Notes: generated by a model not told the origin, from the sequence alone. A stretch of DNA of 64,000 nt from Clavelina lepadiformis (GCF_947623445.1 NC_135242.1:4898001-4962000); one strand, 5' to 3'. Numbered from the stretch's first letter, positions 21,731 to 32,762 are shown. Numbers and translations are program-made.

Positions 21731-21803
21731 AGCCTCCAGTGAGAATTGAACTCACGACCCCTGGTTTACAAGACCAGTGCTCTAACTTCTGAGCTATAGA
21801 GGC
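21731..21803 (-). tRNA. tRNA-Thr(TGT), D-loop variant
   Basis: The acceptor pairs fully, but the D-loop AGGGGTTA reads AGAAGTTA, removing conserved guanines and part of box A. Possibly inactive. Confidence 0.85.
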
Positions 21804-22598
21804 GGCTACGATACTGTGCGCTGATAATATATTTTTGTAAACTGTAAAAAACATTAATCAAGTGAAACTGGTCAGGCTTAATCAATATGAGGTCAATAAA
21901 AGTTCGACTTTGACAAGAGCAATCTCAGAAGTGATGAACGTACGGGGCCATGGTTTAGTGGCAAAGCGTCTGTCTAGTAGCAGAGCACGCTTTAGTCAGT
22001 GGATACGTATAACCATTTTATTATACTGATACGCTGGAGAACACATAAAATAAACTTTTTTCTGGACCAAATGCGATTTTAAAAAGTAGGTCACGCAGCC
22101 CATAGTTAAAAAATTGAGGCAGGTAGGTTAGGATAATGTCGCGCACCCGGTTTAGGTGGGTTGAGCATCTTCCGCGATGTTTTCCGTTTTAGGTGGTGAT
22201 GGCGCGTCCCCACTGGTACCGACCCTGTTGAAAACCTCGTCGTGGGGGCCCTTGTCATTGTCCACAACTCCGTTGAGTGAGTGAGTGAGTGAGTGAGTGA
22301 GTGAGTGAGTGAGTGAGTGAGTGAGTGAGTGACTTATCCCGGATTTGTTGGGGTCAGCGTCATTCACCTCGTCCAACTATGTTTGTTCGTTCTGATCTTC
22401 GTCTCGATTGTCTTCAATTTGAAAACATAATAAATATATATATATACAGTACTGTATTTACAAAATAAACATATCTAAAATAAAACATGTTCAAAAATGA
22501 TATTGATTAGAAATTAAAAAATTGTTTGACTTTTGAAAAGCTCATCGTGAAAATGAAAATGCAGACAAAAACGTTGGAAAATTAGAAAATAACGAAAA

Positions 22599-22716
22599 GC
22601 CTACAACACCCGGTATTCCCAGGCGGTCACCCATCCAAGTACTAACCGGGCCCGACGTTGCTTAACTTCCCAGATCGGACGAGATGGGGTGTACTCAACG
22701 TGGTATGGTCGTAGGC
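22599..22716 (-). rRNA. 5S ribosomal RNA
   Basis: Full consensus copy with T4 terminator. Confidence 0.97.
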
Positions 22717-23175
22717 GATTGTCTCTCGCTAAAACGGCGCTTTTATTCGAGCAGTTGAGTACATGCCTACTTTAATGTGCTTTGGCGTCGTATGAGTGCA
22801 TTAATATAACGGATTCATGAATTGGTTAAAAACGTTTTATAACAGTTTGCTACATTTTAAACAACAATATTTTGCTCACGACAAGCTATATTCCTTGAAC
22901 TAAAGAGACATTAGAAAATTTCAACCGGATAAAAATGTTTGCCACGTTTGAAATATTATTAAAGAAAGTGTCACGATGTTGGAACAAAAATTCAGGTATT
23001 TTGGTTTTTCAAGGTTTGGCTTCGCCTAGAAAAGAGCCTAGTATTGGCCAAGGCTGCAAACTCGAACTTAACATAACTCGATCATTTACTGTAAATCAAG
23101 CAAACAAGGCTTATGAATTACTTCTGCTGCATTACCAATGCTAGAATGAAGAAGACAATTAATCAGCAAAGATAA
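22717..23175. other. Spacer between 5S and tRNA-Asn
   Basis: About 460 bases, nearly unchanged in all units. It is the region upstream of the 5S start. No TATA-like box stands out at -25 to -30, and no RNA gene fold was found. The short ORF starting MFATFEILLKK here has no coding signs. Confidence 0.7.
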
Positions 23176-23181
23176 GTCTCT

Positions 23182-23242
<61 letters not shown>

Positions 23243-23249
23243 AGGGACG
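23176..23249 (+). tRNA. tRNA-Asn(GTT)
   Basis: Clean consensus copy. The first T-run of four or more downstream is TTTTT at 23310-23314, 61 bases after the gene. Confidence 0.96.
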
Positions 23250-23321
23250 GGAGATTCTTCAAGGTGAAACTTTGAAAACGATACTTGTGCTTTATAAACT
23301 TTTTGAAAAGATTAACCTTTC

Positions 23322-23395
23322 GTTTTCTTCGACCGTTCTCGAAAACTTTCACGTGTGAGGCGAACGTGATAACCTTTACACAACCGAAGCAAAAC
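23322..23395 (-). pseudogene. Decayed tRNA-Val(CAC) copy
   Basis: The middle third (GGTTATCACGTTCGCCTCACAC) is nearly that of the intact Val gene, but the loop gives CAC. Ends GTTTT and AAAAC still pair, including a change of pair 4 on both strands. The T-arm is lost. The same relic lies 89-162 bases left of every intact tRNA-Val start in the array. Confidence 0.65.
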
Positions 23396-23483
23396 ATCGA
23401 AAGAGCATAGAAATAGCAAGTGAATTTTATTTGAATTCTTTCCATTAAGTCTGATATTTTATTGCGCAAATAAATTTTAAACT

Positions 23484-23556
23484 TGTTCTCGCCCAGGATC
23501 GAACTGGGGACCTTTCGCGTGTAAGGCGAACGTGATAACCGCTACACTACGAGAAC
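23484..23556 (-). tRNA. tRNA-Val(TAC)
   Basis: Clean copy. Confidence 0.96.
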
Positions 23557-23670
23557 GGGTTGAGGTAATGAAAGTTTGTATTATTTTCATTTTTAAAGCG
23601 CTGCTTTTACGTGAAGTGGAAATCGATATTTTGAATATTTCAATTTGACCAAAGTTGTAATCAAACGATG

Positions 23671-23735
23671 GTTCCTCCCGGAATCAAATCGTGAAAGTGC
23701 TTCGTGTAGAATGGACATTTCTTTGTATGAAAGCG
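23671..23735 (-). pseudogene. Strongly decayed tRNA-Val-like copy
   Basis: GTTCCTCCCGGAATCAAATC aligns with the acceptor and T-arm end of tRNA-Val (GTTCTCGCCCAGGATCGAAC, plus-strand reading), and GTGTAGAATGGAC with the anticodon arm (GTGTAAGGCGAAC). The 5' half is barely recognisable. Present about 187 bases right of every tRNA-Val start. Confidence 0.4.
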
Positions 23736-23792
23736 CTTCATTACTGTTGGAATTAAAAACGAATTTCAAACTTTTTAGGGACCTCTCATATT

Positions 23793-23863
23793 TCCGCCCA
23801 TGATTCAGCTGTGGACCTTAAGCGTGTTAGACGAACAGGATAACCCAAACTCTACGGAGGAAC
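23793..23863 (-). pseudogene. Decayed tRNA-Val(AAC) copy, MITE target
   Basis: It aligns over its whole length with tRNA-Val: GTGGACCTTAAGCGTGTTAG against GGGGACCTTTCGCGTGTAAG on the plus strand, with a loop giving AAC. Several stems are broken. Its TTAA (in GACCTTAAGCG) is where the MITE inserted in the copies near 134, 5166 and 12389. Confidence 0.6.
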
Positions 23864-24014
23864 GACAGGGGGAAGGAGGACTCAATTTAATGATGTTTTA
23901 AAGTTGTGATTATGTGACCAAACGAGAGTAGAAACCAGTTTATTGCAAAATATTTGCACTGAAAGCTTCCTTTGGAATGTCATTGAGTCAACTACAATGA
24001 GAATATTGAAAATA

Positions 24015-24092
24015 TGCAATGCGTCGGGCACTTGAAACCACATGTCAGAGAGACTTGTGCATTAACATTCTGAACATCTAGCTCGCATTGCA
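24015..24092. other. 78-base inverted-repeat element, possible structured RNA
   Basis: The ends TGCAATGCG and CGCATTGCA pair perfectly over 9 bases. Inside, CACATGTC and GACTTGTG form an 8-base stem with one mismatch around AGAGA. The length and central arm recall a tRNA, but no good box A or box B is present. Repeated in every unit, including 63923-64000 at the window's edge. Function unknown. Confidence 0.45.
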
Positions 24093-24285
24093 CGAATAAC
24101 ATCGCAGTTTTATGATGGATAACCTCGATCGACTATTAGCCAAATTCTTGCTGGTTTCAACCAACCAACACAGGGTGAGGAAAACATTATGACGATTGTA
24201 TGCTGCGCATGTAATACGATGTTTTTTGTGTCTTGCTAAAATTCCATTTAAAGCTGACAACACAACTTAACGGTGTAAGTAGAAT

Positions 24286-24358
24286 AAGCTCCAGTGAGAA
24301 TTGAACTCACGACCCCTGGTTTACAAGACCAGTGCTCTAACCCCTGAGCTATAGCGGC
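24286..24358 (-). tRNA. tRNA-Thr(TGT), acceptor-damaged
   Basis: Acceptor strands GCCGCTA and TGGAGCT: C2:C71 and G4:A69 mismatch, and G1 faces T72. The other arms are consensus. The worst of the Thr forms, shared with 26817. Confidence 0.85.
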
Positions 24359-24498
24359 GGCTACGATACTGTGCGCTGATAATATATTTTTGTAAACTGT
24401 AAAAAACATTAATCAAGTGAAACTGGTCAGGCTTAATCAATATGAGGTCAATAAAAGTTCGACTTTGACAAGAGCAATCTCAGAAGTGATGAACGTAC

Positions 24499-24549
24499 GG
24501 GGCCATGGTTTAGTGGCAAAGCGTCTGTCTAGTAGCAGAGCACGCTTTA
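24499..24549 (+). pseudogene. Truncated tRNA-Thr(AGT) relic
   Basis: Same as at 2131: acceptor, D-arm and anticodon arm of a Thr(AGT) tRNA without the 3' part. One per unit. Confidence 0.6.
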
Positions 24550-24714
24550 GTCAGTGGATACGTATAACCAATTTATTATACTGATACGCTGGAGAACACA
24601 TAAAATAAACTTTTTTCTGGACCAAATGCGATTTTAAAAAGTAGGTCACGCAGCCCATAGTTAAAAAATTGAGGCAGGTAGGTTAGGATAATGTCGCGCA
24701 CCCGGTTTAGGTGG

Positions 24715-24950
24715 GTTGAGCATCTTCCGCGATGTTTTCCGTTTTAGGTGGTGATGGCGCGTCCCCACTGGTACCGACCCTGTTGAAAACCTCGTCGTGG
24801 GGGCCCTTGTCATTGTCCACAACTCCGTTGAGTGAGTGAGTGAGTGAGTGAGTGAGTGAGTGACTTATCCCGGATTTGTTGGGGTCAGCGTCATTCACCT
24901 CGTCCAACTATGTTTGTTCGTTCTGATCTTCGTCTCGATTGTCTTCAATT
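24715..24950 (-). pseudogene. Captured ATAD2-like exon fragment
   Basis: Minus-strand frame DEVNDADPNKSG, then THSL repeats from the TGAG tract, then NGVVDNDKGPHDEVFNRVG and PSPPKTENI. The second part matches the start of the exon at 10,271-10,690 almost exactly. Upstream lies acidic DNRDEDQNEQT before an in-frame TAG. There are no splice partners in the unit. One fragment per unit; only the tract length varies much. Confidence 0.75.
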
Positions 24951-25129
24951 TGAAAACATAATAAATATATATATATACAGTACTGTATTTACAAAATAAA
25001 CATATCTAAAATAAAACATGTTCAAAAATGATATTGATTAGAAATTAAAAAATTGTTTGACTTTTGAAAAGCTCATCGTGAAAATGAAAATGCAGACAAA
25101 AACGTTGGAAAATTAGAAAATAACGAAAA

Positions 25130-25247
25130 GCCTACAACACCCGGTATTCCCAGGCGGTCACCCATCCAAGTACTAACCGGGCCCGACGTTGCTTAACTTC
25201 CCAGATCGGACGAGATGGGGTGTACTCAACGTGGTATGGTCGTAGGC
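25130..25247 (-). rRNA. 5S ribosomal RNA
   Basis: Full consensus copy with T4 terminator. Confidence 0.97.
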
Positions 25248-25706
25248 GATTGTCTCTCGCTAAAACGGCGCTTTTATTCCAGCACTTTAGTACATGCCTA
25301 CTTTAATGTGCTTTGGCGTCGTATGAGTGCATTAATATAACGGATTCATGAATTGGTTAAAAACGTTTTATAACAGTTTGCTACATTTTAAACAACAATA
25401 TTTTGCTCACGACAAGCTATATTCCTTGAACTAAAGAGACATTAGAAAATTTCAACCGGATAAAAATGTTTGCCACGTTTGAAATATTATTAAAGAAAGT
25501 GTCACGATGTTGGAACAAAAATTCAGGTATTTTGGTTTTTCAAGGTTTGGCTTCGCCTAGAAAAGAGCCTAGTATTGGCCAAGGCTGCAAACTCGAACTT
25601 AACATAACTCGATCATTTACTGTAAATCAAGCAAACAAGGCTTATGAATTACTTCTGCTGCATTACCAATGCTAGAATGAAGAAGACAATTAATCAGCAA
25701 AGATAA

Positions 25707-25712
25707 GTCTCT

Positions 25713-25773
<61 letters not shown>

Positions 25774-25780
25774 AGGGACG
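25707..25780 (+). tRNA. tRNA-Asn(GTT)
   Basis: Clean consensus copy. Confidence 0.96.
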
Positions 25781-26014
25781 GGAGATTCTTCAAGGTGAAA
25801 CTTTGAAAACGATACTTGTGCTTTATAAACTTTTTGAAAAGATTAACCTTTCGTTTTCTTCGACCGTTCTCGAAAACTTTCACGTGTGAGGCGAACGTGA
25901 TAACCTTTACACAACCGAAGCAAAACATCGAAAGAGCATAGAAATAGCAAGTGAATTTTATTTGAATTCTTTCCATTAAGTCTGATATTTTATTGCGCAA
26001 ATAAATTTTAAACT

Positions 26015-26087
26015 TGTTCTCGCCCAGGATCGAACTGGGGACCTTTCGCGTGTAAGGCGAACGTGATAACCGCTACACTACGAGAAC
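26015..26087 (-). tRNA. tRNA-Val(TAC)
   Basis: Clean copy. Confidence 0.96.
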
Positions 26088-26816
26088 GGGTTGAGGTAAT
26101 GAAAGTTTGTATTATTTTCATTTTTAAAGCGCTGCTTTTACGTAAAGTGGAAATCGATATTTTGAATATTTCAATTTGACCAAAGTTGTAATCAAACGAT
26201 GGTTCCTCCCGGAATCAAATCGTGAAAGTGCTTCGTGTAGAATGGACATTTCTTTGTATGAAAGCGCTTCATTACTGTTGGAATTAAAAACGAATTTCAA
26301 ACTTTTTAGGGACCTCTCATATTTCCGCCCATGATTCAGCTGTGGACCTTAAGCGTGTTAGACGAACAGGATAACCCAAACTCTACGGAGGAACGACAGG
26401 GGGAAGGAGGACTCAATTTAATGATGTTTTAAAGTTGTGATTATGTGACCAAACGAGAGTAGAAACCAGTTTATTGCAAAATATTTGCACTGAAAGCTTC
26501 CTTTGGAATGTCATTGAGTCAACTACAATGAGAATATTGAAAATATGCAATGCGTCGGGCACTTGAAACCACATGTCAGAGAGACTTGTGCATTAACATT
26601 CTGAACATCTAGCTCGCATTGCACGAATAACATCGCAGTTTTATGATGGATAACCTCGATCGACTGTTAGCCAAATTCTTGCTGGTTTCAACCAACCAAC
26701 ACAGGGTGAGGAAAACATTATGACGATTGTATGCTGCGCATGTAATACGATGTTTTTTGTGTCTTGCTAAAATTCCATTTAAAGCTGACAACACAACTTA
26801 ACGGTGTAAGTAGAAT

Positions 26817-26889
26817 AAGCTCCAGTGAGAATTGAACTCACGACCCCTGGTTTACAAGACCAGTGCTCTAACCCCTGAGCTATAGCGGC
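26817..26889 (-). tRNA. tRNA-Thr(TGT), acceptor-damaged
   Basis: T4G, G71C and C72T, as at 24286. Confidence 0.85.
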
Positions 26890-27660
26890 GGCTACGATAC
26901 TGTGCGCTGATAATATATTTTTGTAAACTGTAAAAAACATTAATCAAGTGAAACTGGTCAGGCTTAATCAATATGAGGTCAATAAAAGTTCGACTTTGAC
27001 AAGAGCAATCTCAGAAGTGATGAACGTACGGGGCCATGGTTTAGTGGCAAAGCGTCTGTCTAGTAGCAGAGCACGCTTTAGTCAGTGGATACGTATAACC
27101 AATTTATTATACTGATACGCTGGAGAACACATAAAATAAACTTTTTTCTGGACCAAATGCGATTTTAAAAAGTAGGTCACGCAGCCCATAGTTAAAAAAT
27201 TGAGGCAGGTAGGTTAGGATAATGTCGCGCACCCGGTTTAGGTGGGTTGAGCATCTTCCGCGATGTTTTCCGTTTTAGGTGGTGATGGCGCGTCCCCACT
27301 GGTACCGACCCTGTTGAAAACCTCGTCGTGGGGGCCCTTGTCATTGTCCACAACTCCGTTGAGTGAGTGAGTGAGTGAGTGAGTGAGTGAGTGACTTATC
27401 CCGGATTTGTTGGGGTCAGCGTCATTCACCTCGTCCAACTATGTTTGTTCGTTCTGATCTTCGTCTCGATTGTCTTCAATTTGAAAACAATAAAAATATA
27501 TATATATACAGTACTGTATTTACAAAATAAACATATCTAAAATAAAACATGTTCAAAAATGATATTGATTAGAAATTAAAAAATAGTTTGACTTTGGAAA
27601 AGCTCATCATGAAAATGAAAATGCAGAGAAAAACGTTGGAAAATTAGAAAATAACGAAAA

Positions 27661-27778
27661 GCCTACAACACCCGGTATTCCCAGGCGGTCACCCATCCAA
27701 GTACTAACCGGGCCCGACGTTGCTTAACTTCCCAGATCGGACGAGATGGGGTGTACTCAACGTGGTATGGTCGTAGGC
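27661..27778 (-). rRNA. 5S ribosomal RNA
   Basis: Full consensus copy with T4 terminator. Confidence 0.97.
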
Positions 27779-28237
27779 GATTGTCTCTCGCTAAAACGGC
27801 GCTTTTATTCCAGCACTTTAGTACATGCCTACTTTAATGTGCTTTGGCGTCGTATGAGTGCATTAATATAACGGATTCATGAATTGGTTAAAAACGTTTT
27901 ATAACAGTTTGCTACATTTTAAACAACAATATTTTGCTCACGACAAGCTATATTCCTTGAACTAAAGAGACATTAGAAAATTTCAACCGGATAAAAATGT
28001 TTGCCACGTTTGAAATATTATTAAAGAAAGTGTCACGATGTTGGAACAAAAATTCAGGTATTTTGGTTTTTCAAGGTTTGGCTTCGCCTAGAAAAGAGCC
28101 TAGTATTGGCCAAGGCTGCAAACTCGAACTTAACATAACTCGATCATTTACTGTAAATCAAGCAAACAAGGCTTATGAATTACTTCTGCTGCATTACCAA
28201 TGCTAGAATGAAGAAGACAATTAATCAGCAAAGATAA

Positions 28238-28243
28238 GTCTCT

Positions 28244-28304
<61 letters not shown>

Positions 28305-28311
28305 AGGGACG
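28238..28311 (+). tRNA. tRNA-Asn(GTT)
   Basis: Clean consensus copy. Confidence 0.96.
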
Positions 28312-28545
28312 GGAGATTCTTCAAGGTGAAACTTTGAAAACGATACTTGTGCTTTATAAACTTTTTGAAAAGATTAACCTTTCGTTTTCTTCGACCGTTC
28401 TCGAAAACTTTCACGTGTGAGGCGAACGTGATAACCTTTACACAACCGAAGCAAAACATCGAAAGAGCATAGAAATAGCAAGTGAATTTTATTTGAATTC
28501 TTTCCATTAAGTCTGATATTTTATTGCGCAAATAAATTTTAAACT

Positions 28546-28618
28546 TGTTCTCGCCCAGGATCGAACTGGGGACCTTTCGCGTGTAGGGCGAACGTGACAA
28601 CCGCTACACTACGAGAAC
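28546..28618 (-). tRNA. tRNA-Val(TAC), T33C variant
   Basis: The anticodon loop reads CCTACAC: T33, invariant because it makes the U-turn, is C. A21 is also G. All stems still pair. The gene could be transcribed, but its product would be unusual at the ribosome. Confidence 0.88.
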
Positions 28619-29347
28619 GGGTTGAGGTAATGAAAGTTTGTATTATTTTCATTTTTAAAGCGCTGCTTTTACGTGAAGTGGAAATCGATATTTTGAATAT
28701 TTCAATTTGACCAAAGTTGTAATCAAACGATGGTTCCTCCCGGAATCAAATCGTGAAAGTGCTTCGTGTAGAATGGACATTTCTTTGTATGAAAGCGCTT
28801 CATTACTGTTGGAATTAAAAACGAATTTCAAACTTTTTAGGGACCTCTCATATTTCCGCCCATGATTCAGCTGTGGACCTTAAGCGTGTTAGACGAACAG
28901 GATAACCCAAACTCTACGGAGGATCGACAGGGGGAAGGAGGACTCAATTTAATGATGTTTTAAAGTTGTGATTATGTGACCAAACGAGAGTAGAAACCAG
29001 TTTATTGCAAAATATTTGCACTGAAAGCTTCCTTTGGAATGTCATTGAGTCAACTACAAGGAGAATATTGAAAATATGCAATGCGTCGGGCACTTGAAAC
29101 CACATGTCAGAGAGACTTGTGCATTAACATTCTGAACATCTAGCTCGCATTGCACGAATAACATCGCAGTTTTATGATGGATAACCTCGATCGACTGTTA
29201 GCCAAATTCTTGCTGGTTTCAACCAACCAACACAGGGTGAGGAAAACATTATGACGATTGTATGCTGCGCATGTAATACGATGTTTTTTGTGTCTTGCTA
29301 AAATTCCATTTAAAGCTGACAACACAACTTAACGGTGTAAGTAGAAT

Positions 29348-29420
29348 AGGCTCCAGTGAGAATTGAACTCACGACCCCTGGTTTACAAGACCAGTGCTCT
29401 AACCCCTGAGCTATAGCGGC
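29348..29420 (-). tRNA. tRNA-Thr(TGT), acceptor-damaged
   Basis: T4G and G71C give two acceptor mismatches; pair 1:72 is restored relative to 26817. Confidence 0.87.
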
Positions 29421-30191
29421 GGCTACGATACTGTGCGCTGATAATATATTTTTGTAAACTGTAAAAAACATTAATCAAGTGAAACTGGTCAGGCTTAATC
29501 AATATGAGGTCAATAAAAGTTCGACTTTGACAAGAGCAATCTCAGAAGTGATGAACGTACGGGGCCATGGTTTAGTGGCAAAGCGTCTGTCTAGTAGCAG
29601 AGCACGCTTTAGTCAGTGGATACGTATAACCAATTTATTATACTGATACGCTGGAGAACACATAAAATAAACTTTTTTCTGGACCAAATGCGATTTTAAA
29701 AAGTAGGTCACGCAGCCCATAGTTAAAAAATTGAGGCAGGTAGGTTAGGATAATGTCGCGCACCCGGTTTAGGTGGGTTGAGCATCTTCCGCGATGTTTT
29801 CCGTTTTAGGTGGTGATGGCGCGTCCCCACTGGTACCGACCCTGTTGAAAACCTCGTCGTGGGGGCCCTTGTCATTGTCCACAACTCCGTTGAGTGAGTG
29901 AGTGAGTGAGTGAGTGAGTGAGTGATTTATCCCGGATTTGTTGGGGTCAGCGTCATTCACCTCGTCCAACTATGTTTGTTCGTTCTGATCTTCGTCTCGA
30001 TTGTCTTCAATTTGAAAACAATATAAATAAATATATATACAGTACTGTATTTACAAAATAAACATATCTAAAATAAAACATGTTCAAAAATGATATTGAT
30101 TAGAAATTAAAAAATTGTTTGACTTTTGAAAAGCTCATCGTGAAAATGAAAATGCAGACAAAAACGTTGGAAAATTAGAAAATAACGAAAA

Positions 30192-30309
30192 GCCTACAAC
30201 ACCCGGTATTCCCAGGCGGTCACCCATCCAAGTACTAACCGGGCCCGACGTTGCTTAACTTCCCAGATCGGACGAGATGGGGTGTACTCAACGTGGTATG
30301 GTCGTAGGC
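30192..30309 (-). rRNA. 5S ribosomal RNA
   Basis: Full consensus copy with T4 terminator. Confidence 0.97.
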
Positions 30310-30768
30310 GATTGTCTCTCGCTAAAACGGCGCTTTTATTCGAGCACTTTAGTACATGCCTACTTTAATGTGCTTTGGCGTCGTATGAGTGCATTAATAT
30401 AACGGATTCATGAATTGGTTAAAAACGTTTTATAACAGTTTGCTACATTTTAAACAACAATATTTTGCTCACGACAAGCTATATTCCTTGAACTAAAGAG
30501 ACATTAGAAAATTTCAACCGGATAAAAATGTTTGCCACGTTTGAAATATTATTAAAGAAAGTGTCACGATGTTGGAACAAAAATTCAGGTATTTTGGTTT
30601 TTCAAGGTTCGGCTTCGCCTAGAAAAGAGCCTAGTATTGGCCAAGGCTGCAAACTCGAACTTAACATAACTCGATCATTTACTGTAAATCAAGCAAACAA
30701 GGCTTATGAATTACTTCTGCTGCATTACCAATGCTAGAATGAAAAAGACAATTAATCAGCAAAGATAA

Positions 30769-30774
30769 GTCTCT

Positions 30775-30835
<61 letters not shown>

Positions 30836-30842
30836 AGGGACG
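30769..30842 (+). tRNA. tRNA-Asn(GTT)
   Basis: Clean consensus copy. Confidence 0.96.
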
Positions 30843-31076
30843 GGAGATTCTTCAAGGTGAAACTTTGAAAACGATACTTGTGCTTTATAAACTTTTTGAA
30901 AAGATTAACCTTTCGTTTTCTTCGACCCCTCTCGAAAACTTTCACGTGTGAGGCGAACGTGATAACCTTTACACAACCGAAGCAAAACATCGAAAGAGCA
31001 TAGAAATAGCAAGTGAATTTTATTTGAATTCTTTCCATTAAGTCTGATATTTTATTGCGCAAATAAATTTTAAACT

Positions 31077-31149
31077 TGTTCTCGCCCAGGATCGAACTGG
31101 GGACCTTTCGCGTGTAAGGCGAACGTGATAACCGCTACACTACGAGAAC
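31077..31149 (-). tRNA. tRNA-Val(TAC)
   Basis: Clean copy. Confidence 0.96.
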
Positions 31150-31878
31150 GGGTTGAGGTAATGAAAGTTTGTATTATTTTCATTTTTAAAGCGCTGCTTT
31201 TACGTGAAGTGGAAATCGATATTTTGAATATTTCAATTTGACCAAAGTTGTAATCAAACGATGGTTCCTCCCGGAATCAAATCGTGAAAGTGCTTCGTGT
31301 AGAATGGACATTTTTTTGTATGAAAGCGCTTCATTACTGTTGGAATTAAAAACGAATTTCAAACTTTTTAGGGACCTCTCATATTTCCGCCCATGATTCA
31401 GCTGTGGACCTTAAGCGTGTTAGACGAACAGGATAACCCAAACTCTACGGAGGAACGACAGGGGGAAGGAGGACTCAATTTAATGATGTTTTAAAGTTGT
31501 GATTATGTGACCAAACGAGAGTAGAAACCAGTTTATTGCAAAATATTTGCACTGAAAGCTTCCTTTGGAATGTCATTGAGTCAACTACAAGGAGAATATT
31601 GAAAATATGCAATGCGTCGGGCACTTGAAACCACATGTCAGAGAGACTTGTGCATTAACATTCTGAACATCTAGCTCGCATTGCACGAATAACATCGCAG
31701 TTTTATGATGGATAACCTCGATCGACTGTTAGCCAAATTCTTGCTGGTTTCAACCAACCAACACAGGGTGAGGAAAACATTATGACGATTGTATGCTGCG
31801 CATGTAATACGATGTTTTTTGTGTCTTGCTAAAATTCCATTTAAAGCTGACAACACAACTTAACGGTGTAAGTAGAAT

Positions 31879-31951
31879 AGGCTCCAGTGAGAATTGAACT
31901 CACGACCCCTGGTTTACAAGACCAGTGCTCTAACCCCTGAGCTATAGAGGC
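31879..31951 (-). tRNA. tRNA-Thr(TGT), C2:C71 mismatch
   Basis: G71C is the only change: acceptor GCCTCTA against TGGAGCC. This is the commonest Thr form in the array. Confidence 0.9.
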
Positions 31952-32762
31952 GGCTACGATACTGTGCGCTGATAATATATTTTTGTAAACTGTAAAAAAC
32001 ATTAATCAAGTGAAACTGGTCAGGCTTAATCAATATGAGGTCAATAAAAGTTCGACTTTGACAAGAGCAATCTCAGAAGTGATGAACGTACGGGGCCATG
32101 GTTTAGTGGCAAAGCGTCTGTCTAGTAGCAGAGCACGCTTTAGTCAGTGGATACGTATAACCAATTTATTATACTGATACGCTGGAGAACACATAAAATA
32201 AACTTTTTTCTGGACCAAATGCGATTTTAAAAAGTAGGTCACGCAGCCCATAGTTAAAAAATTGAGGCAGGTAGGTTAGGATAATGTCGCGCACCCGGTT
32301 TAGGTGGGTTGAGCATCTTCCGCGATGTTTTCCGTTTTAGGTGGTGATGGCGCGTCCCCACTGGTACCGACCCTGTTGAAAACCTCGTCGTGGGGGCCCT
32401 TGTCATTGTCCACAACTCCGTTGAGTGAGTGAGTGAGTGAGTGAGTGAGTGAGTGAGTGAGTGAGTGAGTGAGTGAGTGAGTGAGTGAGTGAGTGACTTA
32501 TCCCGGATTTGTTGGGGTCAGCGTCATTCACCTCGTCCAACTATGTTTGTTCGTTCTGATCTTCGTCTCGATTGTCTTCAATTTGAAAACAATAAAAATA
32601 TATATATATACAGTACTGTATTTACAAAATAAACATATCTAAAATAAAACATGTTTAAAAATGATATTGATTAGAAATTAAAAAATTGTTTGACTTTTGA
32701 AAAGCTCATCGTGAAAATGAAAATGCAGACAAAAACGTTGGAAAATTAGAAAATAACGAAAA

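Larger units (their letters stand above)
19208..22598. repeat. Array unit, 3,391 bases, two Asn/Val modules
   Basis: 5S 19208; Asn 19780/Val 20088; Asn 20621/Val 20929; Thr 21731; Thr(AGT) relic from about 21944; TGAG tract 22275-22332. Its right two thirds match the unit at 41212 at a constant offset of 22,004. Confidence 0.95.
22599..25129. repeat. Array unit, 2,531 bases, reference short type
   Basis: 5S 22599; Asn 23176; Val(CAC) relic 23322; Val 23484; Val relics 23671 and 23793; 78-base element 24015; Thr 24286; Thr(AGT) relic 24499; ATAD2-like fragment about 24,715-24,950 with TGAG 24830-24863. I use this unit to describe the minor parts found in all. Confidence 0.97.
25130..27660. 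repeat. Array unit, 2,531 bases, short type
   Basis: Same length as its left neighbour and nearly identical to it, including the doubly damaged Thr. TGAG tract 27361-27394. Confidence 0.97.
27661..30191. repeat. Array unit, 2,531 bases, short type, T33C Val
   Basis: It carries private changes (CTCATCATGAAA left of 5S at about 27,605, and GAGGATCGAC near 28,921) that recur in the unit at 44558, marking the left end of a duplicated block. TGAG tract 29892-29925. Confidence 0.97.
30192..32762. repeat. Array unit, 2,571 bases, short type
   Basis: Clean Asn and Val; TGAG tract 32423-32496. Counterpart of the unit at 47149. Confidence 0.97.

Noticed and set aside
22935-23144. 69-residue ORF starting MFATFEILLKKVSRCW
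   Set aside because: Conserved only as part of the spacer; single changes alter residues as freely as elsewhere and no promoter or domain is seen.
23086-23469. Recurring 93-156 residue ORF containing GGLEPPTFRLTAERANRLR
   Set aside because: It is the antisense reading of tRNA-Asn joined to the decayed Val copy. This peptide type is a well-known false protein from tRNA genes. Its length jumps with single changes and codon use shows no bias.
24078-24263. 61-residue ORF starting MLSALNGILARHKKH in nearly every unit
   Set aside because: Its conservation equals that of the surrounding spacer, it overlaps the 78-base inverted repeat, and it has no recognisable domain.
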